Below are positions 25,501 to 39,752 of a stretch of DNA of 64,000 nucleotides, in pieces. The stretch comes from Baylisascaris procyonis (taxonomy: Eukaryota > Nematoda > Chromadorea > Rhabditida > Ascarididae). The DNA lies in the NCBI GenBank assembly GCA_037389465.1, contig JAZARR010000153.1, forward strand, positions 1,225,001 through 1,289,000, read 5' to 3'. Each line of letters begins with the position of its first letter. The first letter of the stretch is position 1. The translations under genes were made by a program, and so were the position numbers. The notes under the pieces were generated by a model. It saw only the letters and a program-made list of their open reading frames with translations. It made no database searches and was not told the DNA's origin.

Positions 25501-28500
25501 CCATGTGTAGAAAACATTAGAAGCGTGCAAATTACAAACTACTGATAGATGAATTGTGTTGACATCCTGCAGATTACTAGTGAAACTGTTGAGAAAATTC
25601 AGCCCTGGGAACTAAAGTGATACTACGAAGTCTGTACTTCATACTTACATATTCCATAACCTTACAAACAACTTACCTTGATAAGATTGGTCCTTTGTGT
25701 TTTCTCAATTCTTGAATCAATCTTCCCAAATTTCGTAGATCAACACTTGTGGAAATACTATGCAAAATACAGGTCCCATTTACTCATAAAATTGAAAAAA
25801 AGGTGGACGGAGACCATAATATGTTTTGGACTGTAATGTCAAAATGACAGGTGAACAGCATAGGCCATTAGATATTGGACGAATTTTTTGATCAAATATT
25901 TCGTAGAAATGTTATGTGAAAACTAAAGAGGCAGTTCTTAATGCAGCTATGATGTAACATCTGAATGTAGTGAGATTCTTAGGAGATTTTTTTCCGTATT
26001 CGTCTCTGCTTTTATTTTCCGTTCCATCAACTTGCTCCTTCTGCATAATCATTGCAAACGGCCTAATAGCAGTTGTCACTGAAGTGCTTCCGTTCCGCCA
26101 AGATTCTTTCCACATTTTTTGCAGCCTGATTGCGGCTATCAAAACGTTCTAGGCAGTTTAATTCGAAAACATTGTATGTTTCTTTTGCAATTCACATAAT
26201 TCTTTTAGCAACAACAATGAAAATTTTGCATTCGATCGAGGCAAATTTAAGGTTTTCTATTCGCGGATGCTGGTTTCGATGTCTGGATGGGCAATGCGAG
26301 GGGCAATACGTATTCCGTGGGGCACATCAAATATCCGAGAAGCAAGAAGGAATATTGGGCATTTACGTTCGTTTCGGTCGTATTTTTTTGCATAAGCAGT
26401 CATATCTTGCTCTAGTAACTTTCTAAAAGGATTTCTAATTTTCTCTTTTCATCGAAAAGAAGGGAAAAGTCCAGCAATTTAGATGGTCGATTGATTCGAA
26501 AATTTTTCATCGTGATGTTACATGCTTGCCATCACTGCGTCCTCAAGGTATCTGCAGAGGCTTACATTTGAGAGTGTACTTATGTGCCTTTGACTGATTT
26601 CAATTCTATATCGAAGCTAATGTTCAGAAGGGGTATCTGTGAACGGAGATTCTCGCGGGGAGGGGGAATGGTGATGAACTGCGAACAGTAGTCGAAGTAA
26701 ACTGTCACGCATCACATTCAATAAGTATACAGGGAAAGTAAGCAACATCGAAAATAGTACTTAAAGTATTTCCGTTTAGGAAGCTCGACATTCACCATTT
26801 TATACTCTATAATTGTTTATGGTCTTTGTGATCGCGGATTTATTTGTATTATGAGTGAAAACGATTTCCACTCTGAGTTTCTTCACATATGCACAAATTC
26901 TAATTCATCCTCTTATATCAAATGTGGGGTGCAAAATTGCTAATGACTCTTGAAAATAATCGTCAATGAATGAGATATAATCAATACTTGGCTAATTCCC
27001 TCATCATGTCATATACCGAAACGTTCATAGTTGCTTTGCCAAAATACTGAGGCGAAAGATTTCAGGTGGTGCTAAAAACCCTTATTCCACCTCCATCATT
27101 TCTCATTGTAATAGCCTAGCATCAAATGATTCCATTCTAAACAAACTTAACCTTATCAATCAAGTTATGTGATAACTGAGACTATCCGTAATGAAAATCG
27201 GTTCAACGATCGAAAGAATTAGCAATAAGCGGCATTATGCCTCGAGGCAACTATGTAATCAGCGACGATATGTTTATATGGCAACATGAATATATTTCGT
27301 TTAGTTGGGATGATATCTCTGAATACGATTTACCGGCGATGATCGATTACGCGTTAAATATGACCAACGAAAGCCAACTTTATTATGTTGGATATTCGGA
27401 GGGAACATTGACGATGTTTGCTAAACTTGCATCCGATCAATCATTCGCATCGAAGGTTGTCATTTTGATGAAAAATTTTCATATAATTGATAGTTATTGA
27501 AATTGAAAAATTCTCATAAAATTTGCTGATTGTGTAATGGTGAATAATTGCACGTGAAACCTTCGATTTATAGCCTGAGGCTATAATATGTCACTCGACC
27601 AGGGAGGGAAATAAGTATATAGTAAAGTTTTGTGGCCGGGAAATTTTTTTCAGTACTCCAGGAAACTCGAATAGTTAATGTCTCAGTAAGCTAGTTCGAA
27701 ATGGACGAACGCACTCATCGACGATAAACGTTGCAGAAAGTGCTTCTATCACTGCTGCGAGTAGAGTTATATGTCATGAAATGCAGTCAAGCTATTGAAT
27801 GATAGAAGCAACCGAATGTATCAGAAAATAAAATGTATAAAGACGTCTGTCGAGTTAGATATAGCTTCATCAGGACGTCCTCGATTCATTATTGCAATCA
27901 GGGAATACAGTTCAAAAGGGAATACGCATAGAAAAGACCATCGCCGAGTCACAGCTAACAATTCTTGAGACATCATTCAGTGAGGTAATAAATTATCATT
28001 CCTCTTGCGCAATGTACATATTGTTTATAAAGCGCGTATTTTAGATCAAGAAATTTTTCGCCTTGGGTCCGATCGGCACAGTGGCGCATATTAAAGGACT
28101 TATAAGATCAGCTGCCAAAAATTTCATGCGTCCGCTAACGGTAGGTAACGATTATAAATTGTTGCATTTTATAGAAGAGGTTTATTTCAAATCGTTTTTT
28201 TTCTTAGTGAACTGGAGGCGGACATAATTTTGTATGCCCCATACGTATGAATATTTTCCGATCATTCTCTTTCAAAATAGACTTAGGATTCCTGTGGTTT
28301 CTTGACAGAAACTTCCAATCCATCCTCATGACGACAGAATATTCTCTCTGAGCAACTTTCCACAAGATATTCACTATATTTCGATCTTTCTGTTGTTCAG
28401 CACTATTAAAAAATTTTCTGCCTTGTTTGCGAGTAATAGCCAGCAGTCTTATCGATAAAGGAATTAGTATGACTGCTAGTAAGAATAAGATCATCGAACA

Positions 28501-31500
28501 GAAACATACTTCATAAGATTTCGGTTAGGATGTGAATAATCGCCTCGAAGTTTGACTTCATCCTTTTGACATCTGGCAATCTATAGATCATCGTACCTCA
28601 CTGAGTTTCCGTTAAAGGTGTTGGCCCGGTTCAGTGCCGAGTTTATGGCAAATGATTCACTCTTTCGTAAGATGAGTAAAGCGACCTGCTCATTAAGCCA
28701 AATTGTCGAGCACTGCGAGAATCTCATGTTTCAAATGACTGGCCCTGCGACGAGCCAAATGAATCAAGTAAGAAACCTCTCGACTGCAGTATTTTATTTC
28801 CTCGATGCTTCATTCAGAGGAAAAAATTTCGCCAAGTTTTCAAGCATTCTTTTCAACTGACGATGAACGGAACAGCAGTGAAATAACTTGCTCGTAGAGT
28901 ATTCGCTGTCTTATAATTGTTTATTCCAGAAAATTTTATTGGACGCTCCCTACGAACGCTATTCTATGTCCAGTACTTACGGTACAATTTTTTAGTCCTG
29001 TTGAGAAAATTTGAATTCGTGGCGTCATCACGAAATTCTAAGGGAATGACGTCATCATGAAATTCTATGGGAATGACGTCACAAAGTGACATCATCTCCC
29101 AAAGTTTGAGAACTTCTCATGGAAATCACCACGTCTTATATGTGCGCTTGTGTCTCCCTGTTTGGTTTATCATAAAAGTTGTGTCAGCCGAATTTCCTAT
29201 ATTTAATCGTAGCTTGAATGACTATTCTCAATTTCTTCACCAGTTATTACATTGCGCTGAGTTATTGACACGTGAAGGAAATTGAAAATTTGCCGCTCAT
29301 TAGCGATCGCCAAAAAGATAGAAACGATCTGTTGCATAGAGTCTGTCCTACTGTCTAGTTTCTGAATAAGACTGGATATTCTTAGACGTCTGTTTATTTT
29401 TATTATGCGTTAAGGCAACGGAAGGATTTATTACGTTAGAGGAAAAATGAATATCGTCTCAGATTTCCTGGAAATATTCCCAATTTCCGTCATATAATAT
29501 TTTCGGAGAGTCATAGATCATGAATTCATATTGTTTACTTATATTAAGACACGAATTCCGATCTATATGACACATTTACCGGCTGGTACTTCAACAGCAA
29601 ATCTCGTCCACTGGGCACAAATGGTCAACAGCCGAAATATACAGAAATATGATTTCGGATCGAAGAGTGCCAATATGCGTCATTATGGCAGTGTAATGAT
29701 TATCATTTTATTTCATAAATGCATATTCAACGATGATCTGACTTAAACAAAGATAACGATCTGAGATGAGAAAAATCGTCCACTAGGTTCAACATAACGG
29801 AAACTAGATAGAAAAAAAATAAATAAGCCGGCGAAGCATGTATATTTATATCGATCTAAAACCCAAAAAAATACCATCAGAATTTGAAAATACTCACCGA
29901 AAACAGAGACAGAACTGAGACCATTGGAGGCCAAAGACCAAAATTTCCTTCCTCCTATGTTTCACTTTTCTGCCGGAAGAAAGTTGTTCATTTAATGGAA
30001 ACAAACTGAAGTAATTTCCATCCGATGGAGATAAATCAGCTTAACAAATTAAGCGGTTCAATGAATATGTAATGGCTATTTGCTTTTTGATTAAGCGGCT
30101 GGTTAATATAATTACTGCCACTACAACTCTTTGAATTGTAGCGATACTATAAAACCAGTAATAAGTAAATATATAAAAAATCGAGCTAAATGAGGAAAAT
30201 AAACGTGTCCATTAACACGCGGCGACGATAAGCCAATTCCCTTTATAGTCAATAAATGCAAAAACAATACTGATAATCGCTATGGGTATCAGAAAAAAAG
30301 ATTGCACGGAGGGCTTGAATTATTCAATAGAAACGACTGATCTAGCTCAAAGCAGTTTCGTGAGCCGGCGGGTTTCAATTTCCAAAAAAATTGTTGATAA
30401 ATTTTTGAAATGATCAAATTTCCAAGATTCTCGAGCTTGTGATGCATTAAAAAATGCTTTGTGCAGTGAAATTTGTGATATATGTTGATGTGCGTTTTTA
30501 GCTTCATTAAACATCTATTTTGACATGTTCACTTTCTGTGACATAAGGTAGGCCATATTATAAGGTCAGAGCTCAACATTTGCATATACAGCGATTATAG
30601 CGGGCAATAGCTCATCGTCAAATAATTAAAAACTTTTCCCTCAGTTCTTATATATTTTTTAGGTGCAGCTGCAGCCACCTTCCTTTCCCACCTTACATCC
30701 ATTAGGAACATTATATCGGTTATTGAACACATTATGAAACGAAAATTTCCGGCAAAGACGTTAACGAGATTTCTTTCTTACCGAGGTTTCTTCCTTACCG
30801 AACCGAGTGTTAGGTTCACCTTCTCCCCATCCCCGCCTCTCGCGCCCCCCCCTTCCCCCTTTCATGTCAATTGGAAGCTCTTCGAATTTCAGGAAAAACC
30901 GCCAGTATTCAATCTAACATTGGTGAATGCTCCAGTCTATTTGTATTGGAGCGACGCTGATTGGCTTGCCGATAAACGCGACGTGGAGGTAAATTAACGC
31001 TCTCTTATCTAGTAAATATTTTCATTCAATATTTCCCATTGCATATAATTATAATCTCCTTTTCATTTTATTTTAGTCACAAATTTTTTGTGAGATTAAT
31101 TTTGTGTTCTCATTAAATATTCATTGTCTTTTGCTTAATTTATTCTAATGATCGTTCTTTAATGCATTAAAACAATAAAATACGTACGAGAAAATTTTCG
31201 AAATGATATCACTTAAAATATAGTAGGGAACGCAAAATCAAGTTACGATTTTCGGCAATATATTCATCTAGAATATCATTTAGCAGAAGAATAAACATCA
31301 AGTGCTATTCATAGGTATCTGTTGGAGGCTGACACTGAAATAGTTATTTCATTTCAATTATAGATGCAGATTTCTTATAAGTTTTTCTGGATAGATGATC
31401 CAAATCTATATAAGCTGATAGTGACAATGTGAAAGGAGGCCAAGAACTAGAGTGTAACGGACTTTATCCTCATCACCAAAGAACAACTCGGAAGAAAATT

Positions 31501-31979
31501 TGCAATTTTTTCATTTGACTATGGAAAAGTTCGCCCCATTATTTTTTCTTCTCAAAAATTTGTTTGCATTTTCAAAATCGAAGCATATTTTTCTCCTTCA
31601 CAGTTGCAGAAATTGTCCCAAATATTCGTCCACTTTTCAGTATTATTGCCAAGTCTCTAACTATTTGGAAACATAGAAGCATTAAGCATTATGGCTATCT
31701 AGAAAGGAACATAAATCTAATAGCCGAAAGGTGCATCTATAACTAAAGGAGAAATAAGTAAGGCTGTCATATACTGAAAAGATTACTGCTTAGAGTAATA
31801 AATTGCTTTTACAGGAGGGATTGCTAGCAGTGATCCCAAAGAAGTATATTGTCGAGAATAATCAACTACAAAATTTCAATCATTTCGACTTTATTTGGGG
31901 CATTCATGCAGCAGAAAAGATTTATATTCCAATTATAAATACTATTAAAAGTGATCAAGAAGTAATTGCATTGCAATAA
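22549..31979 (+). CDS. Lipase B: lysosomal acid / gastric triacylglycerol lipase family, ten exons
   Basis: Exons: 22549-22641, 24213-24315, 25018-25122, 26252-26366, 27305-27455, 28045-28140, 28618-28767, 29549-29692, 30893-30988 and 31815-31979 (TAA). Together they are 1218 nt, 405 residues. A signal peptide spans roughly residues 1-19. Features in order: H-G-Y-P-A-E, E-D-G-Y-I-L-E, oxyanion H-G (82-83), [14 protein letters not shown] (106-119), nucleophile elbow G-Y-S-E-G with Ser170, [10 protein letters not shown], Cys245 and Cys254, L-P-A-G-T-S-T, Asp342 in D-W-L-A-D, and His374 in F-N-H-F-D-F-I-W-G. Sequons are N157-M-T, N160-E-S and N326-L-T. Introns 3, 6 and 7 end in AAG; in-phase alternatives nearby hit stops. 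The start is the Met heading the signal peptide; an in-frame Met at 22399 would add a non-signal-like 50-residue leader. It is a tandem paralogue of lipase A with the same nine intron positions. The Tyr/Glu around the active Ser may change substrate use; the triad itself is intact. Confidence 0.92.
29024..29081. repeat. 27-bp tandem repeat carrying two perfect TGACGTCA sites (lipase B intron 7)
   Basis: Two copies, 29024-29050 and 29051-29077, differ at two positions (GTCATCAC/TGAAATTCTA then A/TGGGAATGAC). Each copy junction creates the palindrome TGACGTCA, at 29047-29054 and 29074-29081. TGACGTCA is the consensus for CREB/ATF bZIP factors. Whether it acts as an intronic enhancer or is a chance product of the duplication is not known. 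Confidence 0.7.
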
Positions 31980-31980
31980 A
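31975..31980 (+). terminator. Poly(A) signal AATAAA overlapping the lipase B stop
   Basis: The stop TAA (31977-31979) lies inside AATAAA (31975-31980). The arrangement parallels lipase A and again implies a very short 3' UTR. No other AATAAA lies close downstream. Confidence 0.5.
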
Positions 31981-33849
31981 GGTTTTTGCTTCGTTTGTGA
32001 AATCACATTGTTTCGAGAGGGATGGGAGTTTTTCACTCCCTCTTCGGCCTCTTTTTGATGAGAGAATCGTTTTCTTCTCATCGCACCTGAAACTTTCCTT
32101 CATCATCGACTATGACCGGTACGTCTACGAGAAATATGAAACGATACAACTGTCGACAATTCTGTCTGGGCTACAAATGAATAAATTTTCACCATCAACG
32201 CATCAGTGAAGATCTTGTAACACTTGTAGTTATCTCTATATTATCCGCTGTTTAGGATTGGTGATGGATTCGAAGTTTTGGCTTGCAACTGGCAATCGGT
32301 TAGAGAAAGTGAATTTTGGAAATGACCATCGGTTGCCACTAAGGAACGTTGATAAAAACCGAATTTCTCTCGAAACCGAAAAAAACCAAGCGAGCAGCGT
32401 TTTTAGGTCGGAAGTAATGGGTCGATACTTCGGTTTTCGGCCAAAATTTTGTAACAAAATATTCGTCGCAATGATAGCGCAAAATCTTGTGTGAAACTTC
32501 TTTAGTGCAGTCGCACTTCACATAACTTTATCCAATAGCAGTAGCAATTGTTAACTGGATTGTGAATAGTTGGTTTCGATGTGATAACGGTAATATTGAC
32601 AATAATACAGCAGTCGTAAGCGAATCGAACGCTACAGACCCGTTGTCAAATGGGAGCGAAAAATGTAGCTTAGAAAAGAGGACTGGAAACAAACCTCAAA
32701 AAAGGAAGTCAGGACAAATTACGGGTCGGAGAAGCTATGAATTGCAGAGTTTAGTAATCCTCTAAGGGCCAGAAAGAAACTACGGAAGTTCAAATAAGCG
32801 AATTCAACAAAGGTGCATAAGGAGATCAACATATCACCTCATCGGCCACCTCAACGGGTTGCATATGCCATCGAACAGCTCTAAAACCATATAAAATATA
32901 TTTGGAATATGCATAGAATTTTTATAATCAAAAGGTACAAAATTCCTTGGGGAAAAATGAGGCATTTGCTTCTTATTGAGTGAATATTTAACGTATCAGC
33001 AACATTTTTTCGCTCTTTCGATATCGCCCTCCATAATGCACTATTACGTTCAGGTAATTATGCACTTCATCAGGAAGAACAGAGAAGATATGCTAATTAA
33101 GGGTCTTATTATTTCGAAAATTGCAGCTTCAGTATCCATCATGATGAGAGCCAGAGAAGAAAGCTTGAATATTAGACATAAACTTATCATGTGCTATCTC
33201 AAAACAATTAGCAGAGGTGTGATCATATAGTTGTCGCCGTTAAATAGTGCCTAAAGAGCAACCTAAGCGCATGATAACATTGAACGAATATGCAAATTTT
33301 GCAGAATTATTGCTCTCAATCAAATGAAATAAACAACTTAATTGCTTGTTAACAATATCGCAAAATAAGAGGATATGAAGAAATTTATGTGTGATAAGGC
33401 TACACAAAACGAATTTCACAACGAGATAAGATAAATGTCATTTGATATCTTTGTTGAATTTGAAAATGACGATTATTTCCTGAACAAATGATGTTAACTG
33501 AACGATCAACAAATGTTCGAAACAAAAATGATGTAAGAAACAAAAATTCAACACTATTGTGAACACATTTTCACCTTAATTTTGTTGCGTTTTATGTCTT
33601 CCGCATGAGCTGTTCGAAGACGATCCATCACGCCGTTGTTTGAAGCTTTATTTGAGCTCGCGAACGTCAACCTCTTTCCATATTCCTCCATGCAACGATG
33701 CATCAACTTTTCACCATCAATACCGATTGGCCTTTCACATATCTTGTAAAATGCGAAAAGATCCAAAATGTTGCTTTGTTTTTGTGTATTTCTTTTGTCA
33801 CGGAAAAACTGGTCGTATTTTTTTTAGGTTTTTTTAAAGTCCTGCCTTG
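31981..33849. other. Gene-free region downstream of lipase B
   Basis: No gene is recognised. One stretch, 32562-32765 on the plus strand, is open for 67 codons with a hydrophilic, coding-like composition (D-N-G-N-I-D-N-N-T, then E-K-R-T-G-N-K-P-Q-K-R-K-S-G). It has no known motif and no partner exons. It may be an orphan exon or chance. Confidence 0.35.
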
Positions 33850-33882
33850 GTGTAGAAAGAAGTTTACCTTTTCTTTCTACAC
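33850..33882. repeat. Perfect 12-bp hairpin
   Basis: GTGTAGAAAGAA (33850-33861) is followed by a 9-nt spacer and its exact complement TTCTTTCTACAC (33871-33882). It may be the centre of a small inverted-repeat element or an RNA hairpin. No terminal repeats were traced. Confidence 0.6.
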
Positions 33883-35751
<1,869 letters not shown>

Positions 35752-35755
<4 letters not shown>

Positions 35756-38700
35756 CACAACTTCGAACCAATGGAAACACTGAAACAAGGTCGGCAAAAA
35801 ATATTATCGTTGAAATCAATAGGGAAAACTGCCCAAGAATGTTCATTGAAGCGATATGAGTATAATAGTATCTTTCACTGCGAGCAAAAATGCAAAACAG
35901 ATCGGTCAAAAGGGCATATAAATGATCAATTTCTAGTGGCAAATCATTCGTATGACGTGGGATGCTTTAAAGCTCATAGTTAAGGATGTGTTTTCTTATT
36001 CATCTTTCTGCTATTCTTGAGCATTCATTTCTGTTTTAATCTGCCTTATACAATGCTCTCCTGGTTTTCAGGATGTCATGTTATCTTTCACTCATGCAAA
36101 ATCATTTTCGGATGTTCCTCTCAAATTTCGAATATTTTAGCTTACCAATTCTTGCGTCAATCATAGCGCTATGGGAACTTGGCGTAGTAGGAATCATTTT
36201 GACTCCGGCGTCTCAGTCAGAAGTTTTATCCTTATGAGAAGATGACAATCGGTGATCTGTCGAAGACATCTCGCGAACACCGAATTAGCTTGACAGCATA
36301 ATATGTCTCAAAAATTCTGCTCGCCCACTGAGCAAAAACATCCTGTTAAATAAGGATTTTGACTGCAACCGAAGAAACATTCAAAGCACGCTTAGGGCGA
36401 TAAAAATTGTTGTTACTATAGATGTTGTTACTATATAATTTGTTCATAAACATTCACTTGCCATTGCTGAATTGTGCATAGTCGTTTCAAATGCGAACAT
36501 CGCAAGCTCTCAAATGCATAATTTTTGCACCTTTTCTTATGATTTTGGATATTCTGCGTTATATGAATTTCCGAGTTTTACACGTTTTATGAATACATGC
36601 TTTGCATTGGTGCACTGCTACAAATGTACTGCTAGAAATATATATGAATATTCTAGCTGATAGAAAGAACATAGTTGGCGTAGTGCACATATATTATTCA
36701 TTGACGCGACTTTAAAGTTTTCAGTATAAGAATGCTCTAAGAACTTCGCAGAAAGGTATTGCAGCGATACTGCTTAAGCATATTTTGCTAAGTTACTGAT
36801 GTAACATTTTTGAGGTGGTCACATTCGTTTAGCGTTTTCCGCATTTTTCGCTTGAATAATTTGTATGCTGCATCAACTTATTTGCGTGGCTATTTTCGAA
36901 TTGCTTTTTCGTCCTCCTTAGCGGCCATCAACTCGTTAGCTGACTACGCCGGTGTTTTTTAATGTGCTTTTTGGTGAATTTACATTTGCAAGATGTCTTT
37001 TAATACCACTTTGTCCTTGTTTTCATATTTTTGCGTTTGTATTGGCGCATAATTTTTGAGTTCTATTCGTAAAGCTATTGAGGTCGAATCTGAGAGGACT
37101 AGTGATTATAATCTATGCCGTGAGATGCCCTAATATTAAAATTTTTAAGTTGATTTACTCAAATCTGCGGGAGTTGTGGGAAAATGAATATACCTGAATA
37201 GATCGCTTATAGAATGGCCACCTGCTCAAGTTGGGTCAATTTCTTGGTTCCTCGTCTAACATTGCTGTCAAGTGTCTTTGGCAAAGAGCTAGATGTTTAT
37301 GGGAAAAGCTTCTTCCTGAACTTACGGGAATAAGGCAACCTTTCTTTCTTTAAAAGTCAGTTGAAGCTGTTCCTTCGCCATCAATTCATTAATCTTTTCT
37401 GTTGATTTACGTAGTGTTGGAGCGTTTTTCTTCTTTTGTATATCCTGATATCCACACTGTACATTCTACCTTTTACTCTTTACTTTTTAATTTATGCATT
37501 TTTTTGTATTGGCTTTTTATCATTCTGCCATATTTCCGTTTTATCTGCTTCACAATTTTTGTTTATTCTCAGAAGGACTACTTCTTTGTCTTTCTGTCTG
37601 TCTTTCTGCCTACCTACTTCTTTCTCTACCAGTTCTTTTTTTTTGTATTCTGCAAGGATAGTTCTTAGTTCCGACTTCAGTTTTTCAGGAACTCCTCATT
37701 TGTTCGTCGCTAATGCATATGGCCTAATTCAAAATAAGTCCCCGGTGCCTAAATTTGCCTCTTAATTTCTCAGCAGAAGTGAACATTTAATTAGAACAAC
37801 AAATGACTGAGTGCTGACTAAGATCTATTTTATTGTTGCTTTAAATCTCCGTTTGTTTCGAATGCATCATTAAATATGATATTCTTCAAATGTAAACATG
37901 TTTTACATGGGGTGAACTGCTTTTTAAAGACGAGAAAATTAGATTAATTCGAAGTAATAAAATCAATGGGAAGCAGATGCTTACACTCATTGTGTTGGTG
38001 TTTTGTTGAATCATTTATAAACCAATGAAACCCTCGAATGAAACCATGAATGGTTGCCTCTTTTCAGGAAAGGACGTGATAAAATGATGGAAAGTTATCA
38101 TCTTACTTTGCTCAATTCAGCAATTCAATCAGCACTAGCTGGTGCAAATTATATATATTAAAGTTCATCTAATATTGAAGATTAAACTTAATAAGTCATC
38201 GATAACCTAGTTGTCTTCTTTACCAGAAACTCGTGAATTACACGATCATCGCCAACATTTCTGAATGCTGTAAGATTTTAGAAGGATATCTGAATTGTGT
38301 TAACACTAAATCCTGCCTCAACTTTAATAATTTCAGTTTTCAAACTTTAGTGGATTAAATTGAGCTCATTTGACATCTATGAGCTGATGCTCTCATCGAT
38401 GCACAGCTTTTTCAGAAGTAAAGAGCTATTTAAAATTTCTACTGGTATTGAAAATAACGGCATAATATGAGTTGTACTTTTACTACATGATATGCCATCC
38501 GGTTGCAAAACTTTGAATAGCATCTGATATTGTGCTTTTCATATTTCCGATCACTTGCAAAAGTTCGAGCCTTTCAGAATAGATTTAATGTGGAAATTAT
38601 TTGTTGCTTATTTTTCACTCCAACAGTTCAAGTAGACGATGACGAATCAAGAAATTTTTGGGAATAGATTATACCATAATGAAGATCGTGATTATCTATC

Positions 38701-39752
38701 GTTAGAATATCTGTTATACTTCTCGATGCGAGACAATCATATATAGGACCGCGCAGACGTACACAGACACAAAATCTTACATAGCCGCGCAAACAAATCT
38801 CACTGTTGGCGTTTGAAATAAAACAGCTGCCTCGACAAAACTTACAAAAACGCAGTCAGCAGCTTTCCACGAGGTAAAGGTTTTCAGATACTCAATGTGA
38901 AGCTTACAATTTTCATGTGCAATCGCCGTTCACTTTTTCTCAAAGATTTTTGCAAATTTTTACGAGAAAAAGGTATGTCGGCAATATATTGGTATATTTC
39001 GGTTTGTCTTGTTTAAAACTATTCAATTTTTCGAACATAAAAATCACCGAACTAGCAGCAACGAAATTTTTCGGTCGAAGGCTTTCGATAAGCTGCTGGC
39101 TAGCGTCATATCTAAGCTGATTTCATGTCTTCATTAAACGCTAGAGGCAAGCGCTTTGAGGGAAAAGATAGATTCTTTGAAGGCATCAGGAAGCTCTTCA
39201 AATGAATCCACTTTCACCGTCATTTTTTTTTTCTAATTTTGATGACTCTTGCAAAATCAACTATGTTCTATCGTTCTTTTATGGCTGAAATTGGTGTATT
39301 ATTTAGCATTCAATTTTATCTATATTTCAGTGCTCTGATATTGAATAAAACAGTGTTTCACTATTCTATACTGTTTCATCATCCTCACAAGCTGTACTAT
39401 TCCATGCCAATCTATCTTACTTCTCATGAAACTTGTTCGGCTCGGAAGTTTGTCACGAAAGGACGTCTGCTATTTAGATTGATGTGCTTGTCCATTGCAG
39501 AATTTAGGAACAGTGGATGCAAATCTTTCGTGAAAACATGAAAATATTCACGTGATTGTAGCAGTTAGTGACTGAAACAGTGTGAATGGAGCTGAAAGCA
39601 CTTGGAGACTTGCTTTCATTTGGTGGAAAATGGCTAAGTCATAGCAATATTCCATCTAGTCCTGTTATCCGCCACCAATGCGGCCACAGAATATGTGACT
39701 GCTTCGCGAGGCTCAATTATTCGAATTTGCATGATATCAACGTAAATTTCTT
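35752..39752. other. Gene-free AT-rich region
   Basis: No gene is recognised. 37400-37670 is a T/C-rich, pyrimidine-biased stretch (runs such as TCTTTGTCTTTCTGTCTGTC) that leaves long Phe/Leu/Ser frames open by composition. The remainder shows only short scattered frames. Confidence 0.4.

Noticed and set aside
26209..26251. Better-looking acceptor TTCTTTTAG for lipase B exon 4
   Set aside because: Starting the exon at 26209 shifts the join out of phase, and the conserved F-A-D-A-G-F-D-V-W frame meets an in-frame TGA at 26218-26220.
10361..31979. The two lipases as a nematode operon with SL2 trans-splicing
   Set aside because: The intergenic gap is about 3.25 kb, far more than the usual ~100-bp operon spacing.
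37402..37765. 109-codon plus-strand frame with F-V-A-N-A-Y-G-L-I-Q-N-K near its end
   Set aside because: The frame is open because the DNA is T/C-rich. The end vaguely recalls the start of LINE endonucleases, but the match is too short and lies 2 kb from the better LINE relic.
39371..39378. CTGTTTCA, the core of the nematode 21U-RNA (piRNA) upstream motif
   Set aside because: A single 8-mer is expected once or twice by chance in 64 kb counting both strands, and no cluster of such motifs was seen.
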